Below, one piece after another: positions 56,490-64,000 of a stretch of 64,000 bases of DNA (position 1 is the first letter of the stretch; the number at the start of each line of letters is the position of its first letter). Under the pieces are notes generated by a model that made no database searches, had not been told where the DNA came from, and saw nothing but the letters and a program-made list of their open reading frames with translations. This stretch comes from Alkaliflexus imshenetskii DSM 15055 (GTDB taxonomy: Bacteria > Bacteroidota > Bacteroidia > Bacteroidales > Marinilabiliaceae): contig NZ_KI912105.1 in the NCBI RefSeq assembly GCF_000517065.1, positions 771,635-835,634 on the forward strand, given 5' to 3'. A program made the position numbers and the translations under genes.

Positions 56490-57482
56490 ATGGAAAACTT
56501 CGGAACACTCGGACTCATTGGGGTCATCGTAGTACTTTTTTTCCTGTTCCTTTATTATGTGCCCATTCTGCTGTGGTTCTCCGCACTTGTAACGGGCGTA
56601 AAAACCTCTTTGCTGCAGTTGATACTGATGCGCATACGTAAAGTGCCGCCAACAGTAATTGTGCGTGCCATGATTGAGGCTCATAAAGCAGGCCTTCACA
56701 ACATAAAACGCGATGAACTGGAAGCTCACTACCTGGCGGGTGGCCACATCGAAAAAGTAGTGCATGCGCTTGTGTCGGCATCAAAAGCAAATATTGACCT
56801 ATCGTTTCAGATGGCAACAGCCATTGACCTGGCAGGACGTGATGTATTCGAAGCCGTTCAGATGTCGGTTAACCCAAAAGTAATTGACACACCACCTGTA
56901 GCAGCCGTTGCAAAGGATGGTATCCAGCTTATTACAAAAGCACGCGTAACAGTGCGCGCCAACATCAAGCAGCTGGTGGGTGGAGCCGGTGAAGAGACTG
57001 TTCTTGCCCGTGTAGGTGAAGGTATTGTCTCCTCAATTGGTTCGTCGAGTTCACACAAAGCAGTGCTCGAGAATCCCGATTCAATCTCAAAAGTTGTTCT
57101 GGGCAAAGGACTTGATGCAGGTACAGCATTTGAAATCCTTTCCATTGATATCGCTGACATTGATATAGGTAAAAACATTGGTGCTGAGCTTCAAATTGAC
57201 CAGGCCGATGCAGACAAAAACATTGCCCAGGCTAAAGCAGAGGAACGTCGTGCCATGGCAGTGGCAGAAGAGCAGGAGATGAAAGCAAAAGCGCAGGAAG
57301 CCCGTGCTAAAGTGATTCTTGCCGAAGCAGAAATACCCCTTGCTATTGCCGACGCATTCAGAAATGGTAATTTAGGAGTAATGGACTATGTGAAGTATAA
57401 AAACATAGAGGCAGACACAGCCATGCGCGATACACTATCAAAATCATCGCAAGGCTCCAAAAAAGAGAATGACAATAAGTAG
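56490..57482 (+). CDS. floA: Flotillin-like protein FloA
   Basis: The 330-residue protein starts with a membrane segment ([22 protein letters not shown]), then an SPFH domain ([45 protein letters not shown]-type core) and the coiled coil [34 protein letters not shown]-type, followed by [15 protein letters not shown]. It matches the YqfA/FloA family that scaffolds membrane microdomains. It is translationally close to nfeD and ends with a strong terminator. Confidence 0.95.
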   Translation: MENFGTLGLIGVIVVLFFLFLYYVPILLWFSALVTGVKTSLLQLILMRIRKVPPTVIVRAMIEAHKAGLHNIKRDELEAHYLAGGHIEKVVHALVSASKANIDLSFQMATAIDLAGRDVFEAVQMSVNPKVIDTPPVAAVAKDGIQLITKARVTVRANIKQLVGGAGEETVLARVGEGIVSSIGSSSSHKAVLENPDSISKVVLGKGLDAGTAFEILSIDIADIDIGKNIGAELQIDQADADKNIAQAKAEERRAMAVAEEQEMKAKAQEARAKVILAEAEIPLAIADAFRNGNLGVMDYVKYKNIEADTAMRDTLSKSSQGSKKENDNK

Positions 57483-57500
57483 TCATGTTTATAAGTTTTT

Positions 57501-57540
57501 AAAAGCCGCCTTTAAAGTTGATAGGCGGCTTTTTTGTTTT
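57501..57540 (+). terminator. Rho-independent terminator after floA
   Basis: AAAAGCCGCC and GGCGGCTTTTTT form an 8-10-bp stem with a 12-nt loop followed by a T run. Confidence 0.9.
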
Positions 57541-57762
57541 TGCCCCTCTCCCTATAAAATTAATGAGTTTGCGCACTGTAAACTCAGTCTGAAATATAAA
57601 AAGGTTTTGCGTTGGTGGATTATTGACCTTATTGGAGCCTTATCAGTCATGTTGTTGCCTAAAAACATCAATGCGGTGGGCTCAAAAAAATGCGAAAAGG
57701 AAACAAATTCAGAAAGTGGTTTGTTATCAAAACAATGTAACCTCATTCACTTGACCTGAAAA

Positions 57763-58617
57763 ATGTTTATCACCATTGAACCCATAAAAGAGCTGGAACC
57801 TTTTATTTCCTATTATTATATAATGGAAAAGAGAGTTGACGACCTCACGCTCCAGGAACCCGAATTGCTTATGCCATCAGGTACTTCTATCATGGGTTTT
57901 CATTACAGTGGCAACTGGGTATGTAAGATTAAAAACAATACTTCAGACAAAATTACATTGCCGGACTTTTATACCGTTGGACAGCAAACAGTAAGCTATA
58001 CTTTAACCATCTCACAGACTACAACAGGCATTATTGGTGCAACTTTAAAACCTTCTGCACTTTGGCATTGGCTGAAAAAACCGGTTGCCTTTTTAGTAAA
58101 CAAAGCTGTTCCTGGCCAGTTCCTTTTTGGTGAACGATTTAGCAGCATTGCCAATACCTTTAAAAACAGCAGGAATCACGAACAACGAATAGAACTCCTG
58201 AACACATTTTACATGAACCTAGTTGCACAATCAGATTATAAATCAGGACTAGTTGAAGTTGCACTTGATGAAATTTTTAAGAACAATGGTTGTGTCAACA
58301 TCCAGCAACTGCTTTCTAGAACCGGGTTCAAGGAGCGTTCTCTTCAAAAAGCCTTTAAAAACCAGGTGGGCATAAGCCCAATGCAATATGCACGCATCAT
58401 CCGGTTCAACAACATCTTTGTTGAGATATCTAAAAAGAATGATGAGCATGACCTGTCGTTCCTTTCACTTTTTTACAATTATTACGACGCTTCCCATTTA
58501 AATAAAGATTTCAAGAACTATTGTGGAGAAGCCCCTTCAACATTCCTGATTGAAAAATTCAGGCTGCTGCATGAACTTGTAAAGGATAAGCCCTATTTAA
58601 TCCCGGTACAGCATTAG
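57763..58617 (+). CDS. AraC-family transcriptional regulator
   Basis: The 284-residue protein has an N-terminal DUF6597-like ligand domain (about 1-150; IEPIKELEPFISYYYIM, LLMPSGTSIMGFHYSG) and a C-terminal AraC HTH (about 175-270; LLSRTGFKERSLQKAFKNQVGISPMQYARIIRFN). The second HTH is weak in the usual Gly-x-x-D-x-SHF region, but YDASHLNKDFKNYCGEAPSTF is its counterpart. It precedes two lipoprotein genes that may be its targets; this is inference. Confidence 0.85.
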   Translation: MFITIEPIKELEPFISYYYIMEKRVDDLTLQEPELLMPSGTSIMGFHYSGNWVCKIKNNTSDKITLPDFYTVGQQTVSYTLTISQTTTGIIGATLKPSALWHWLKKPVAFLVNKAVPGQFLFGERFSSIANTFKNSRNHEQRIELLNTFYMNLVAQSDYKSGLVEVALDEIFKNNGCVNIQQLLSRTGFKERSLQKAFKNQVGISPMQYARIIRFNNIFVEISKKNDEHDLSFLSLFYNYYDASHLNKDFKNYCGEAPSTFLIEKFRLLHELVKDKPYLIPVQH

Positions 58618-58814
58618 TCGTCTGAATTATTTTATTCGGTTTTTTACAACTGCTTTTTTATTTGGCTCCATAAATTTGGTAATATTCCAGATAGGAATCA
58701 GATAAATGATCCAACATTGAAAATTCTCAAATAGATAAAAGCGTTTGGTTTTAGGATTGCTTTGTCCTGATTGAGTTTTACCAAATGAAACTAAAACTTT
58801 AAACGAGAATAAAA

Positions 58815-60011
58815 ATGAGAACAAAAATCAAAATCCTCCTATTTTTATCTTTGACGTTATGGTCGTGCAGTAAGGAAGACCATGTCACTAAAGAAGCCGA
58901 CTTATCCGAACCTGTTGGAGAGCTCTATATTAATTTCCTCAATCAACAACTATTGGTTAATCTGGAAACCAAAGTAATTCAGCCAGATGCATCAAAATCG
59001 TATAACCATGTGACCGAATCCAATGAAACTATTTTCATTGCCGACCGGGTTAATAACATTGTCAGGGCTTATGGTAAATCAAATAACGACCATAAATGGA
59101 CCTTTACACCGGATGAGGGGGAAAATGAGCAAGTCCGGCTCGTCAATTCAAAAGTGCATTACGACAGCCAAACAAACAGTGTGTTTTTGCATTATCAGAT
59201 TCTCAATACGACCAACTATACTACGACTTATAAAACAGTCAGGCTTTCTGCGGAAACAGGTCATCCTCAATTAACTCTTTCGCCAGATCGCGAAACCCAC
59301 TACCACACCACTTTAGGTAATAACTATGTCTATCTTGATCGTCAAGGTACCAACAACGCAACGTGGATGCTAAATAAACTTAACAGCGCGCTATTTACAG
59401 ACCACACTTCTGTTTCAATAAGTAGTTTTCCCCTGTACCTAACAACTCATAATAATAGTATTGTTGTTGTATATGCCAATGGCGATATAATTGCATACAA
59501 TGATGCACTGGCACAAGTTTGGGTTTTACAAATTGACGACATTATTAATATCCATATAGTCAGAGACAAAGAACGGTTGTATGTATCTTCCAGAAATAAC
59601 AATGTAACCGAAGTAGACTTAACAACCGGGGAAAGCATTTTCAGTGCCGACACAGATTATGACCGGGCAATTCCTCTAGGTGCCGATACCAATGGTATCT
59701 TCTGGATTGATGCAAATGACAATGGCATCTCGGTAAAAAAAGCCAACCGTGATGGCTCTTCTGCCTGGAGCACAACTATTGACAGTAACCTTACTCCTGA
59801 AAACACTTTCACCATGAAAGGTATAGATTTAACAAATCACCTCTTAGTTGTTGTGGCACACGAAAACAGCGATGAAAATTATACCACAGACATATATTTA
59901 ATTCAGAAAAACAATGGCAAAGAAATCTGGAAGAAGCGCAGTGAATCAATGAACTATATCATTCAAAACGTTCTAGTAAAAACTGCAAACAACTTCTATT
60001 ACTCAAATTAA
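58815..60011 (+). CDS. Lipoprotein with PQQ-like beta-propeller
   Basis: The 398-residue protein has a lipobox (SLTLWSCSKED, Cys about 18) and then repeated strands of a PQQ/WD-like propeller (for example NHKWTFTP-type, ALAQVWVLQIDD, SSAWSTTID, NGKEIWKKRSES) with the conserved W at the blade ends. No enzymatic motif is seen. It lies 36 bp upstream of another lipoprotein gene and probably forms an operon with it. The function is unknown. Confidence 0.7.
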   Translation: MRTKIKILLFLSLTLWSCSKEDHVTKEADLSEPVGELYINFLNQQLLVNLETKVIQPDASKSYNHVTESNETIFIADRVNNIVRAYGKSNNDHKWTFTPDEGENEQVRLVNSKVHYDSQTNSVFLHYQILNTTNYTTTYKTVRLSAETGHPQLTLSPDRETHYHTTLGNNYVYLDRQGTNNATWMLNKLNSALFTDHTSVSISSFPLYLTTHNNSIVVVYANGDIIAYNDALAQVWVLQIDDIINIHIVRDKERLYVSSRNNNVTEVDLTTGESIFSADTDYDRAIPLGADTNGIFWIDANDNGISVKKANRDGSSAWSTTIDSNLTPENTFTMKGIDLTNHLLVVVAHENSDENYTTDIYLIQKNNGKEIWKKRSESMNYIIQNVLVKTANNFYYSN

Positions 60012-60047
60012 TTGCGATGGAACATTTACCATAAAAATAATACTAAG

Positions 60048-60821
60048 ATGAAAACCAAGCATTACATATTCATCCTTATAATGGGACTTCTTATAAGTTG
60101 TTCAAAGGATGATGACCCACAACCTGAAATGGGCTGGTTTCCCGCAAAAATCACTAAAACTGACTACCTGACAGCAAGTGACAGCAGAACTATAAATCTT
60201 GAATACAACACCCTAAACCAGATAGGAAAAATTGAAATAACCCGAACTGAAACAGGGGTTAAAGATGTTTTTAATGTGTCATACAATTCGGTCAACCAGG
60301 TTGAAACCGTGCAATACTCGAGCACAGATCCATCTTCTGAAGGAATACGCACATACACTTTCAATTATGAAAGTGGGATACTTGTTTCGTGGGATACCGA
60401 AACAGTAGCACACAATGGTAGCATCATTGGAAGTGGTTTCAGACCTGTTGATTATGCTCATCCAACATATACAATTGAAGGCCGGGAGATTGACATCGAT
60501 TTATACAACAATATCTCGAGAATGAAAGGATACATTAACACCGCATCAGGTTATTTGTTTGTAGAGAAATTTATTCACAGACGAGCAGAAGCAGGCGTTT
60601 TTGCCGATGTTGAGCCAAAGGTGCCACTTCAAATACTATTTACAGTGCAATTATGGATGGGCATTGACTTATATGCATTTAGCCAATATGAAATAAGCCA
60701 TTTGCAACTCCCATTGGAAACTATCAGGAACCAGGATGGGCAAATTGCATCTGTTTTAACTACTAGTGGCAATATTATGTATGCCAAATATGAGTATGAA
60801 TATGAAAGGAGGGAAAAATAA
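60048..60821 (+). CDS. Hypothetical lipoprotein
   Basis: The 257-residue reading from ATG 60048 starts MKTKHYIFILIMGLLISCSKDD, a clear lipobox with Cys at 18; an upstream in-frame ATG at 60012 would spoil it. The mature part is beta-rich with YD-like repeats (LEYNTLNQIGKIEITRTE, VSYNSVNQVETVQYSS), typical of DUF4595-like Bacteroidota lipoproteins. It is the second gene of the pair behind the AraC regulator. The function is unknown. Confidence 0.7.
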   Translation: MKTKHYIFILIMGLLISCSKDDDPQPEMGWFPAKITKTDYLTASDSRTINLEYNTLNQIGKIEITRTETGVKDVFNVSYNSVNQVETVQYSSTDPSSEGIRTYTFNYESGILVSWDTETVAHNGSIIGSGFRPVDYAHPTYTIEGREIDIDLYNNISRMKGYINTASGYLFVEKFIHRRAEAGVFADVEPKVPLQILFTVQLWMGIDLYAFSQYEISHLQLPLETIRNQDGQIASVLTTSGNIMYAKYEYEYERREK

Positions 60822-61230
60822 AACAAGTAATTTAATAGGTATCTATGACAATGAATCTTCTCTATTCGTGTGATACTATTATACCTTTAATCTGATTCAC
60901 AAAAATATTCAAAACCAAAATGTGAATATAGCAAGACAATTAACTTATTCAGGATAGCCTTGAACTGTGATTATGGGATGGCATGTTGATTGAAACATCA
61001 GGCTGTGCAGCGTTGCCCGATTGATTGTTCTCAACCAACCTTATAAACAGTTGCAATGCCATAATTTCCACAACCGGACATTGCAAATGCCGGAACACAA
61101 AAAAATATTTCAACAAATTATAGAAATTTTTAAAGGGGGCTCTAGGTCCCCTTTTTAATTGACCATCAAACACAAGAAAGAGACACAACACCTCAGCAGA
61201 AAAAACAATTGCAGATTTTAGAAAAAATTG
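60822..61230. other. Gene-free region before the tRNA operon
   Basis: No protein gene is supported. A small hairpin AAAGGGG-N9-CCCCTTTTT at 61132-61157 could be a terminator for the lipoprotein pair, or may be chance. Confidence 0.4.
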
Positions 61231-61262
61231 TTTTGGAGTTCTCATTCTATTTTATACATTTG
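61231..61262 (+). promoter_or_regulatory. Promoter of the tRNA-Ser/tRNA-Pro operon
   Basis: TTTTG at 61231-61235 and TACATTTG at 61255-61262 are 19 bp apart, an excellent match to the Bacteroidota -33/-7 consensus. The tRNA-Ser starts 41 bp downstream. Confidence 0.75.
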
Positions 61263-61303
61263 CACTCGCAATCGCACAGCGACTGCAAAGTTCTTAAGGT
61301 GAT

Positions 61304-61392
<89 letters not shown>

Positions 61393-61405
61393 CTGAAGAC
61401 AACTT

Positions 61406-61479
61406 CGGGGTGTAGCGCAGTCCGGTAGCGCACCTGGTTTGGGACCAGGGGGTCCCAGGTTCGAATCCTGGTACCCCGA
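61406..61479 (+). tRNA. tRNA-Pro (anticodon TGG)
   Basis: A 74-nt cloverleaf: acceptor CGGGGTG/TACCCCG, anticodon stem CCTGG/CCAGG with loop TTTGGGA giving TGG at 34-36, and T arm CCAGG-TTCGAAT-CCTGG. It follows tRNA-Ser by 15 bp. Confidence 0.95.
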
Positions 61480-61503
61480 CAAAAGGGGAAGCAACCCCAA
61501 TCA

Positions 61504-61545
61504 AAACCCTGCAAATCGTATGATTTGCAGGGTTTTTTGTTTTTT
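61504..61545 (+). terminator. Rho-independent terminator after the tRNA pair
   Basis: AACCCTGCAAATC and GATTTGCAGGGTT pair perfectly over a short loop, followed by TTTTTGTTTTTT. Confidence 0.92.
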
Positions 61546-61620
61546 GTGATTTAATTCAAATTGATTATTTAGAATTTCATCCCAAACTCTATAAATAACC
61601 TCGCCACAATGTCAAATCAC

Positions 61621-62118
61621 ATGAAAAAACTTACAATTTGGTTGTTACTTCTAGCATCAATGGCAAGTTGCACCACAGCTCCAGTTGAAATATTCGATTT
61701 AGAGGCGTTTTGCATCTATACAATCGAAACCTATAAACGGGATAACAAAAAAGCAGCGCTGGAACTTAGACTGACAAAAAAAGAATCAATCTCATTGTTA
61801 AAATCGATGCAGTTGAATAGCGAACTAAGGAAGCAGCGATTAGCTGCGGTTGAAGAGCAAGATAAAGCTGGTTACTTTAGCAAAGATAGATTAGAACAAC
61901 TATACATTGGTTTTCGATCTATTGAAGACAGGGATTTCTGGAGGCACTGCACAATTGATGGGTATGAATACTTGGAAACAGAAACATGGTTTGGCTATGA
62001 AATGGCTGAGCCCATCGTAATACTAAGACATGGAGACTATACCACTCGGTTCAAAATTGGAGAGATAATAAAGACACATAAAGGCTGGCGAATAATTGAA
62101 GGGCCAACATGGAAATAA
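61621..62118 (+). CDS. Hypothetical lipoprotein
   Basis: The 165-residue reading from ATG 61621 begins MKKLTIWLLLLASMASCTT, a clean lipobox with Cys at 17; the ATG at 61609 adds four residues. The mature part is helical then beta-rich (ETWFGYEMAEPIVILRHGDY). I do not recognise the family. It sits between the tRNA operon and a second IS21-family element. Confidence 0.65.
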   Translation: MKKLTIWLLLLASMASCTTAPVEIFDLEAFCIYTIETYKRDNKKAALELRLTKKESISLLKSMQLNSELRKQRLAAVEEQDKAGYFSKDRLEQLYIGFRSIEDRDFWRHCTIDGYEYLETETWFGYEMAEPIVILRHGDYTTRFKIGEIIKTHKGWRIIEGPTWK

Positions 62119-62320
62119 TGGTATTATTAGCATTTTTCGCAGATGAGCTACTATTGCGCTGACTCAATAGACATTAAACAAAGACTTAAAGCAATAGACT
62201 ACCCTGCAATAAATAAGAATACGATTCCATTAAGTGCAAAAAACGGTTCATACCCACCCAGGGAAAACGGCCATATCCGTTCACTTTTTTATAAGTTAGC
62301 CATGAAAATACAAAATTAAA
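62119..62320. other. Gap containing the left end of the second IS21-family element
   Basis: Related short motifs ACGGTTCATACCCACCCAG and ACGGCCATATCCGTTCAC occur at about 62243-62281, as expected of IS21 terminal repeats. The exact end could not be fixed because the other end is outside the window. Confidence 0.4.
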
Positions 62321-63046
62321 TTAGTTTTTAGGTTTTCTCATTGTATCCCCTTTTAATTCAAACCGATAAGCCGTATGCACCATTCTATCGAGTATGGCAT
62401 CAGCAGCGGTTGTGTTTGAGAGCATCACATCATACCAATCAGCAACAGCTAACTGACTCATAATTATAGTGGCTTTTCTTCCATGCCGGTCCTCTAAAAG
62501 CTCCATAAAATCTAATAACTGTTGGCCATCCATCACTTTTACACCAAAGTCGTCAATAATAAGTAAATCCATATTGGCCATTTTATCAAAGAACTTTGAT
62601 AATGTGGCCTCTACCCGGTGTAAGGTTATTGTTTCAAAGAGTTTTTGGATATTGAAGTAGGCCACTTTATAACCCATTAAGCAGGCATGATAACCCAGTG
62701 CGGTACCCAGCCAACTCTTACCCGTTCCGGTGGCTCCGGTAATAAGGATAGGAGCTCCCTGCTTAAGATACTCGCCCGAGGCCATTTGCATTATTTTGCC
62801 GCGTTCAAGTCCGCGTGCTGCGTCAAAGTTTAATTCTTCAATGGTAACCTGGTAACGAAAACGGGCAGCTGAGATTAAGCGCGTATTGCGATTCTCTTTG
62901 CGTTGGTTTTTCTCTGCCTGTAAAAGCATTTGCAAGCCTTCATAGAAGGACAGTCCATCGATTTTGCGTGTTTCAAGAAGCGACGTCCAACACTGGGCCA
63001 TCCCAGGCATTCTTAGACTCTTAAATTCATTTGCAATTTCATTCAT
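62321..63046 (-). CDS. istB: IS21-family helper ATPase IstB (second element)
   Basis: The 241-residue AAA+ ATPase has Walker A GATGTGKSWLGTALG and Walker B DLLIIDDFGVKVMDG, with ATIIMSQLAVADWYD and DRMVHTAYRFELKG. It is clearly different in sequence from the IstB at 31367, so this is another member of the family. It follows istA by 30 bp. Confidence 0.95.
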   Translation of the reverse strand: MNEIANEFKSLRMPGMAQCWTSLLETRKIDGLSFYEGLQMLLQAEKNQRKENRNTRLISAARFRYQVTIEELNFDAARGLERGKIMQMASGEYLKQGAPILITGATGTGKSWLGTALGYHACLMGYKVAYFNIQKLFETITLHRVEATLSKFFDKMANMDLLIIDDFGVKVMDGQQLLDFMELLEDRHGRKATIIMSQLAVADWYDVMLSNTTAADAILDRMVHTAYRFELKGDTMRKPKN

Positions 63047-63076
63047 TACACTTGTTTTTAAATGATTATTACTTGT

Positions 63077-64000
63077 TTATTTAAAATGGCTTTTACCCCT
63101 GACATTCTCATGGAAAGGAAACGCTTGTTGTGATTGGCTCATAGTAATCTCATAAATACCCCTGCATTTAGACTTTATCAAGCGATCAATGAAGGCGTAA
63201 CGGTATCTTTGGTATAAAAGCGCAGTTTCACATGCCTTTTTAAACAAGTTTGGGTCTGTGGTGCGCTGTAGTTTAAGCAATCCGTCACAACCTCTGTAAA
63301 ATGTTTCAACCGGAACATTGGCTGTTGCGAACATACATTCGAAGACCTGGCCAAGCTCAGTAAGGACTCTGTGCCCCCGGTTAATGTAATACTGAGGCGA
63401 TCGTTCTCGGAAGGCCAGCGTGTTCGATGCCAGATGGCTCTTCTCAAGGGTGTATCCTCCCTGTTTGTAATCTCGGGGATGCACCGCAATACATTCGCCT
63501 TTGATATAAATTTTAACCAGATTCCGGGTGTAGATGACATGTGATTTTTCTCCGATATGGATATGCGGTACCGAGTAGTGGTGCTTGTCGCGCCCCAGAT
63601 AGATGCAGCCGTTAAGTCCCACCTGCAAATCAGCATAATGACGCACTTCAAACTTATCTTGGGGAAGTGGCTGCAACTGGCTTTTTTCGGTGGCTAAAAA
63701 ATGCTCTTCGCGCGTGTATGGATGTTGTTGCATACGCTTGCGATTATGGGCCAGCATTTTCTCTGCAATGGCGCAATTGAGCTCCTCCAGAGAAAAGAAC
63801 GTCCTGTTGCGCAGTTGAGCATATACCCGGTTATAAACAATTTTTACATGATTCTCTACTAATCCTTTATCCTTTGGGCGCCTGGGACGGGCAGGGACTA
63901 CAACACAACCATAGTGATTAGCCATGTCCTCCATGATGCGATTGATTTGTGGCTCATAGGGATCGGTTTTAGATACAGCTGCTTTTAGGTTATCGCTTAC
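63077..64000 (-). CDS. istA: IS21-family transposase IstA (second element), cut by the window edge
   Basis: The frame stays open from 64000 to the stop at 63077, so 308 codons are seen and the N-terminus lies outside. VSDNLKAAVSK is the second catalytic Asp region, DKGLVENHVKIVYNRVYAQ holds the catalytic Glu, and KHHYSVPHIHIGEKSH is the C-terminal barrel. The ATG at 63934 is internal. No frameshift is visible in the part seen. Confidence 0.92.
   Translation of the reverse strand, partial: VSDNLKAAVSKTDPYEPQINRIMEDMANHYGCVVVPARPRRPKDKGLVENHVKIVYNRVYAQLRNRTFFSLEELNCAIAEKMLAHNRKRMQQHPYTREEHFLATEKSQLQPLPQDKFEVRHYADLQVGLNGCIYLGRDKHHYSVPHIHIGEKSHVIYTRNLVKIYIKGECIAVHPRDYKQGGYTLEKSHLASNTLAFRERSPQYYINRGHRVLTELGQVFECMFATANVPVETFYRGCDGLLKLQRTTDPNLFKKACETALLYQRYRYAFIDRLIKSKCRGIYEITMSQSQQAFPFHENVRGKSHFK

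Noticed and set aside
57469-57759. 96-codon frame after floA
   Set aside because: It runs through the floA terminator and has no start context or motif.

Overview
The window is chromosomal DNA from a member of the Bacteroidota, most likely a Bacteroidales or Marinilabiliales-type organism. The evidence is a SusC/SusD/SusE-type outer-membrane glycan uptake operon, a hybrid two-component regulator with a periplasmic propeller, a type IX secretion (T9SS) C-terminal sorting domain, DUF4954, HU-CCDC81/SPOR and NfeD/FloA proteins, and several promoters of the TTTG-N18/19-TAnnTTTG type. Rubrerythrin suggests an anaerobic or microaerobic life. The species cannot be named from the sequence alone.

Layout. 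1-28054 is ordinary core genome: a partial GH28-like gene at the left edge, pepP, a GNAT protein, DUF4954, glmS, galE-rfbB, an HU/SPOR protein, corA, a NimA-like flavoprotein, tRNA-Met, a START-like protein, an LptF/LptG permease, ribBA, a dihydroorotate-dehydrogenase-like gene, dnaK, a MORN protein, xseA, a histidine kinase, xseB, cdd, a GH73/LysM glucosaminidase, fmt, rubrerythrin and cvfB. 28055-49048 is the most interesting part. A 20.46-kb segment carrying a polysaccharide utilization locus (PUL) is bracketed by two direct copies of the last 52 codons of recA plus its terminator (267 bp, 4 mismatches). One copy ends the intact recA gene on the right; the other is a headless remnant next to cvfB. 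The segment therefore looks like an insertion into recA that rebuilt the gene's 3' end.

Inside the island, the minus strand carries the regulator (HTCS), a GH43 lipoprotein and a GH31 enzyme; the plus strand carries another GH43 lipoprotein, SusC, SusD and a SusE/F-like lipoprotein. By family logic the regulator senses a liberated sugar and induces the locus. Surface enzymes trim a side-chain-bearing glycan, and SusC/D/E bind and import the fragments. The GH31 gene is broken by a 2,615-bp IS21-family element with a 5-bp target duplication; joining the flanks at the duplication restores one frame of about 1,358 residues ending in a T9SS sorting domain.

Right of recA (49910-64000) lie bcp, a B12-binding radical SAM protein, a TPR/PD40/SPOR envelope protein, clpS, nfeD-floA, an AraC-type regulator, two lipoproteins, a tRNA-Ser/tRNA-Pro operon with a clear promoter and terminator, another lipoprotein, and a second, different IS21-family element that runs off the right edge.

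Regulatory points that stand out are a sigma-54-like -24/-12 promoter before dnaK with a 46-bp inverted repeat just upstream, a 66-nt two-tier hairpin after ribBA, and a leader hairpin before the PUL operon. All motif and family calls were made by reading the sequence; no database search was run.
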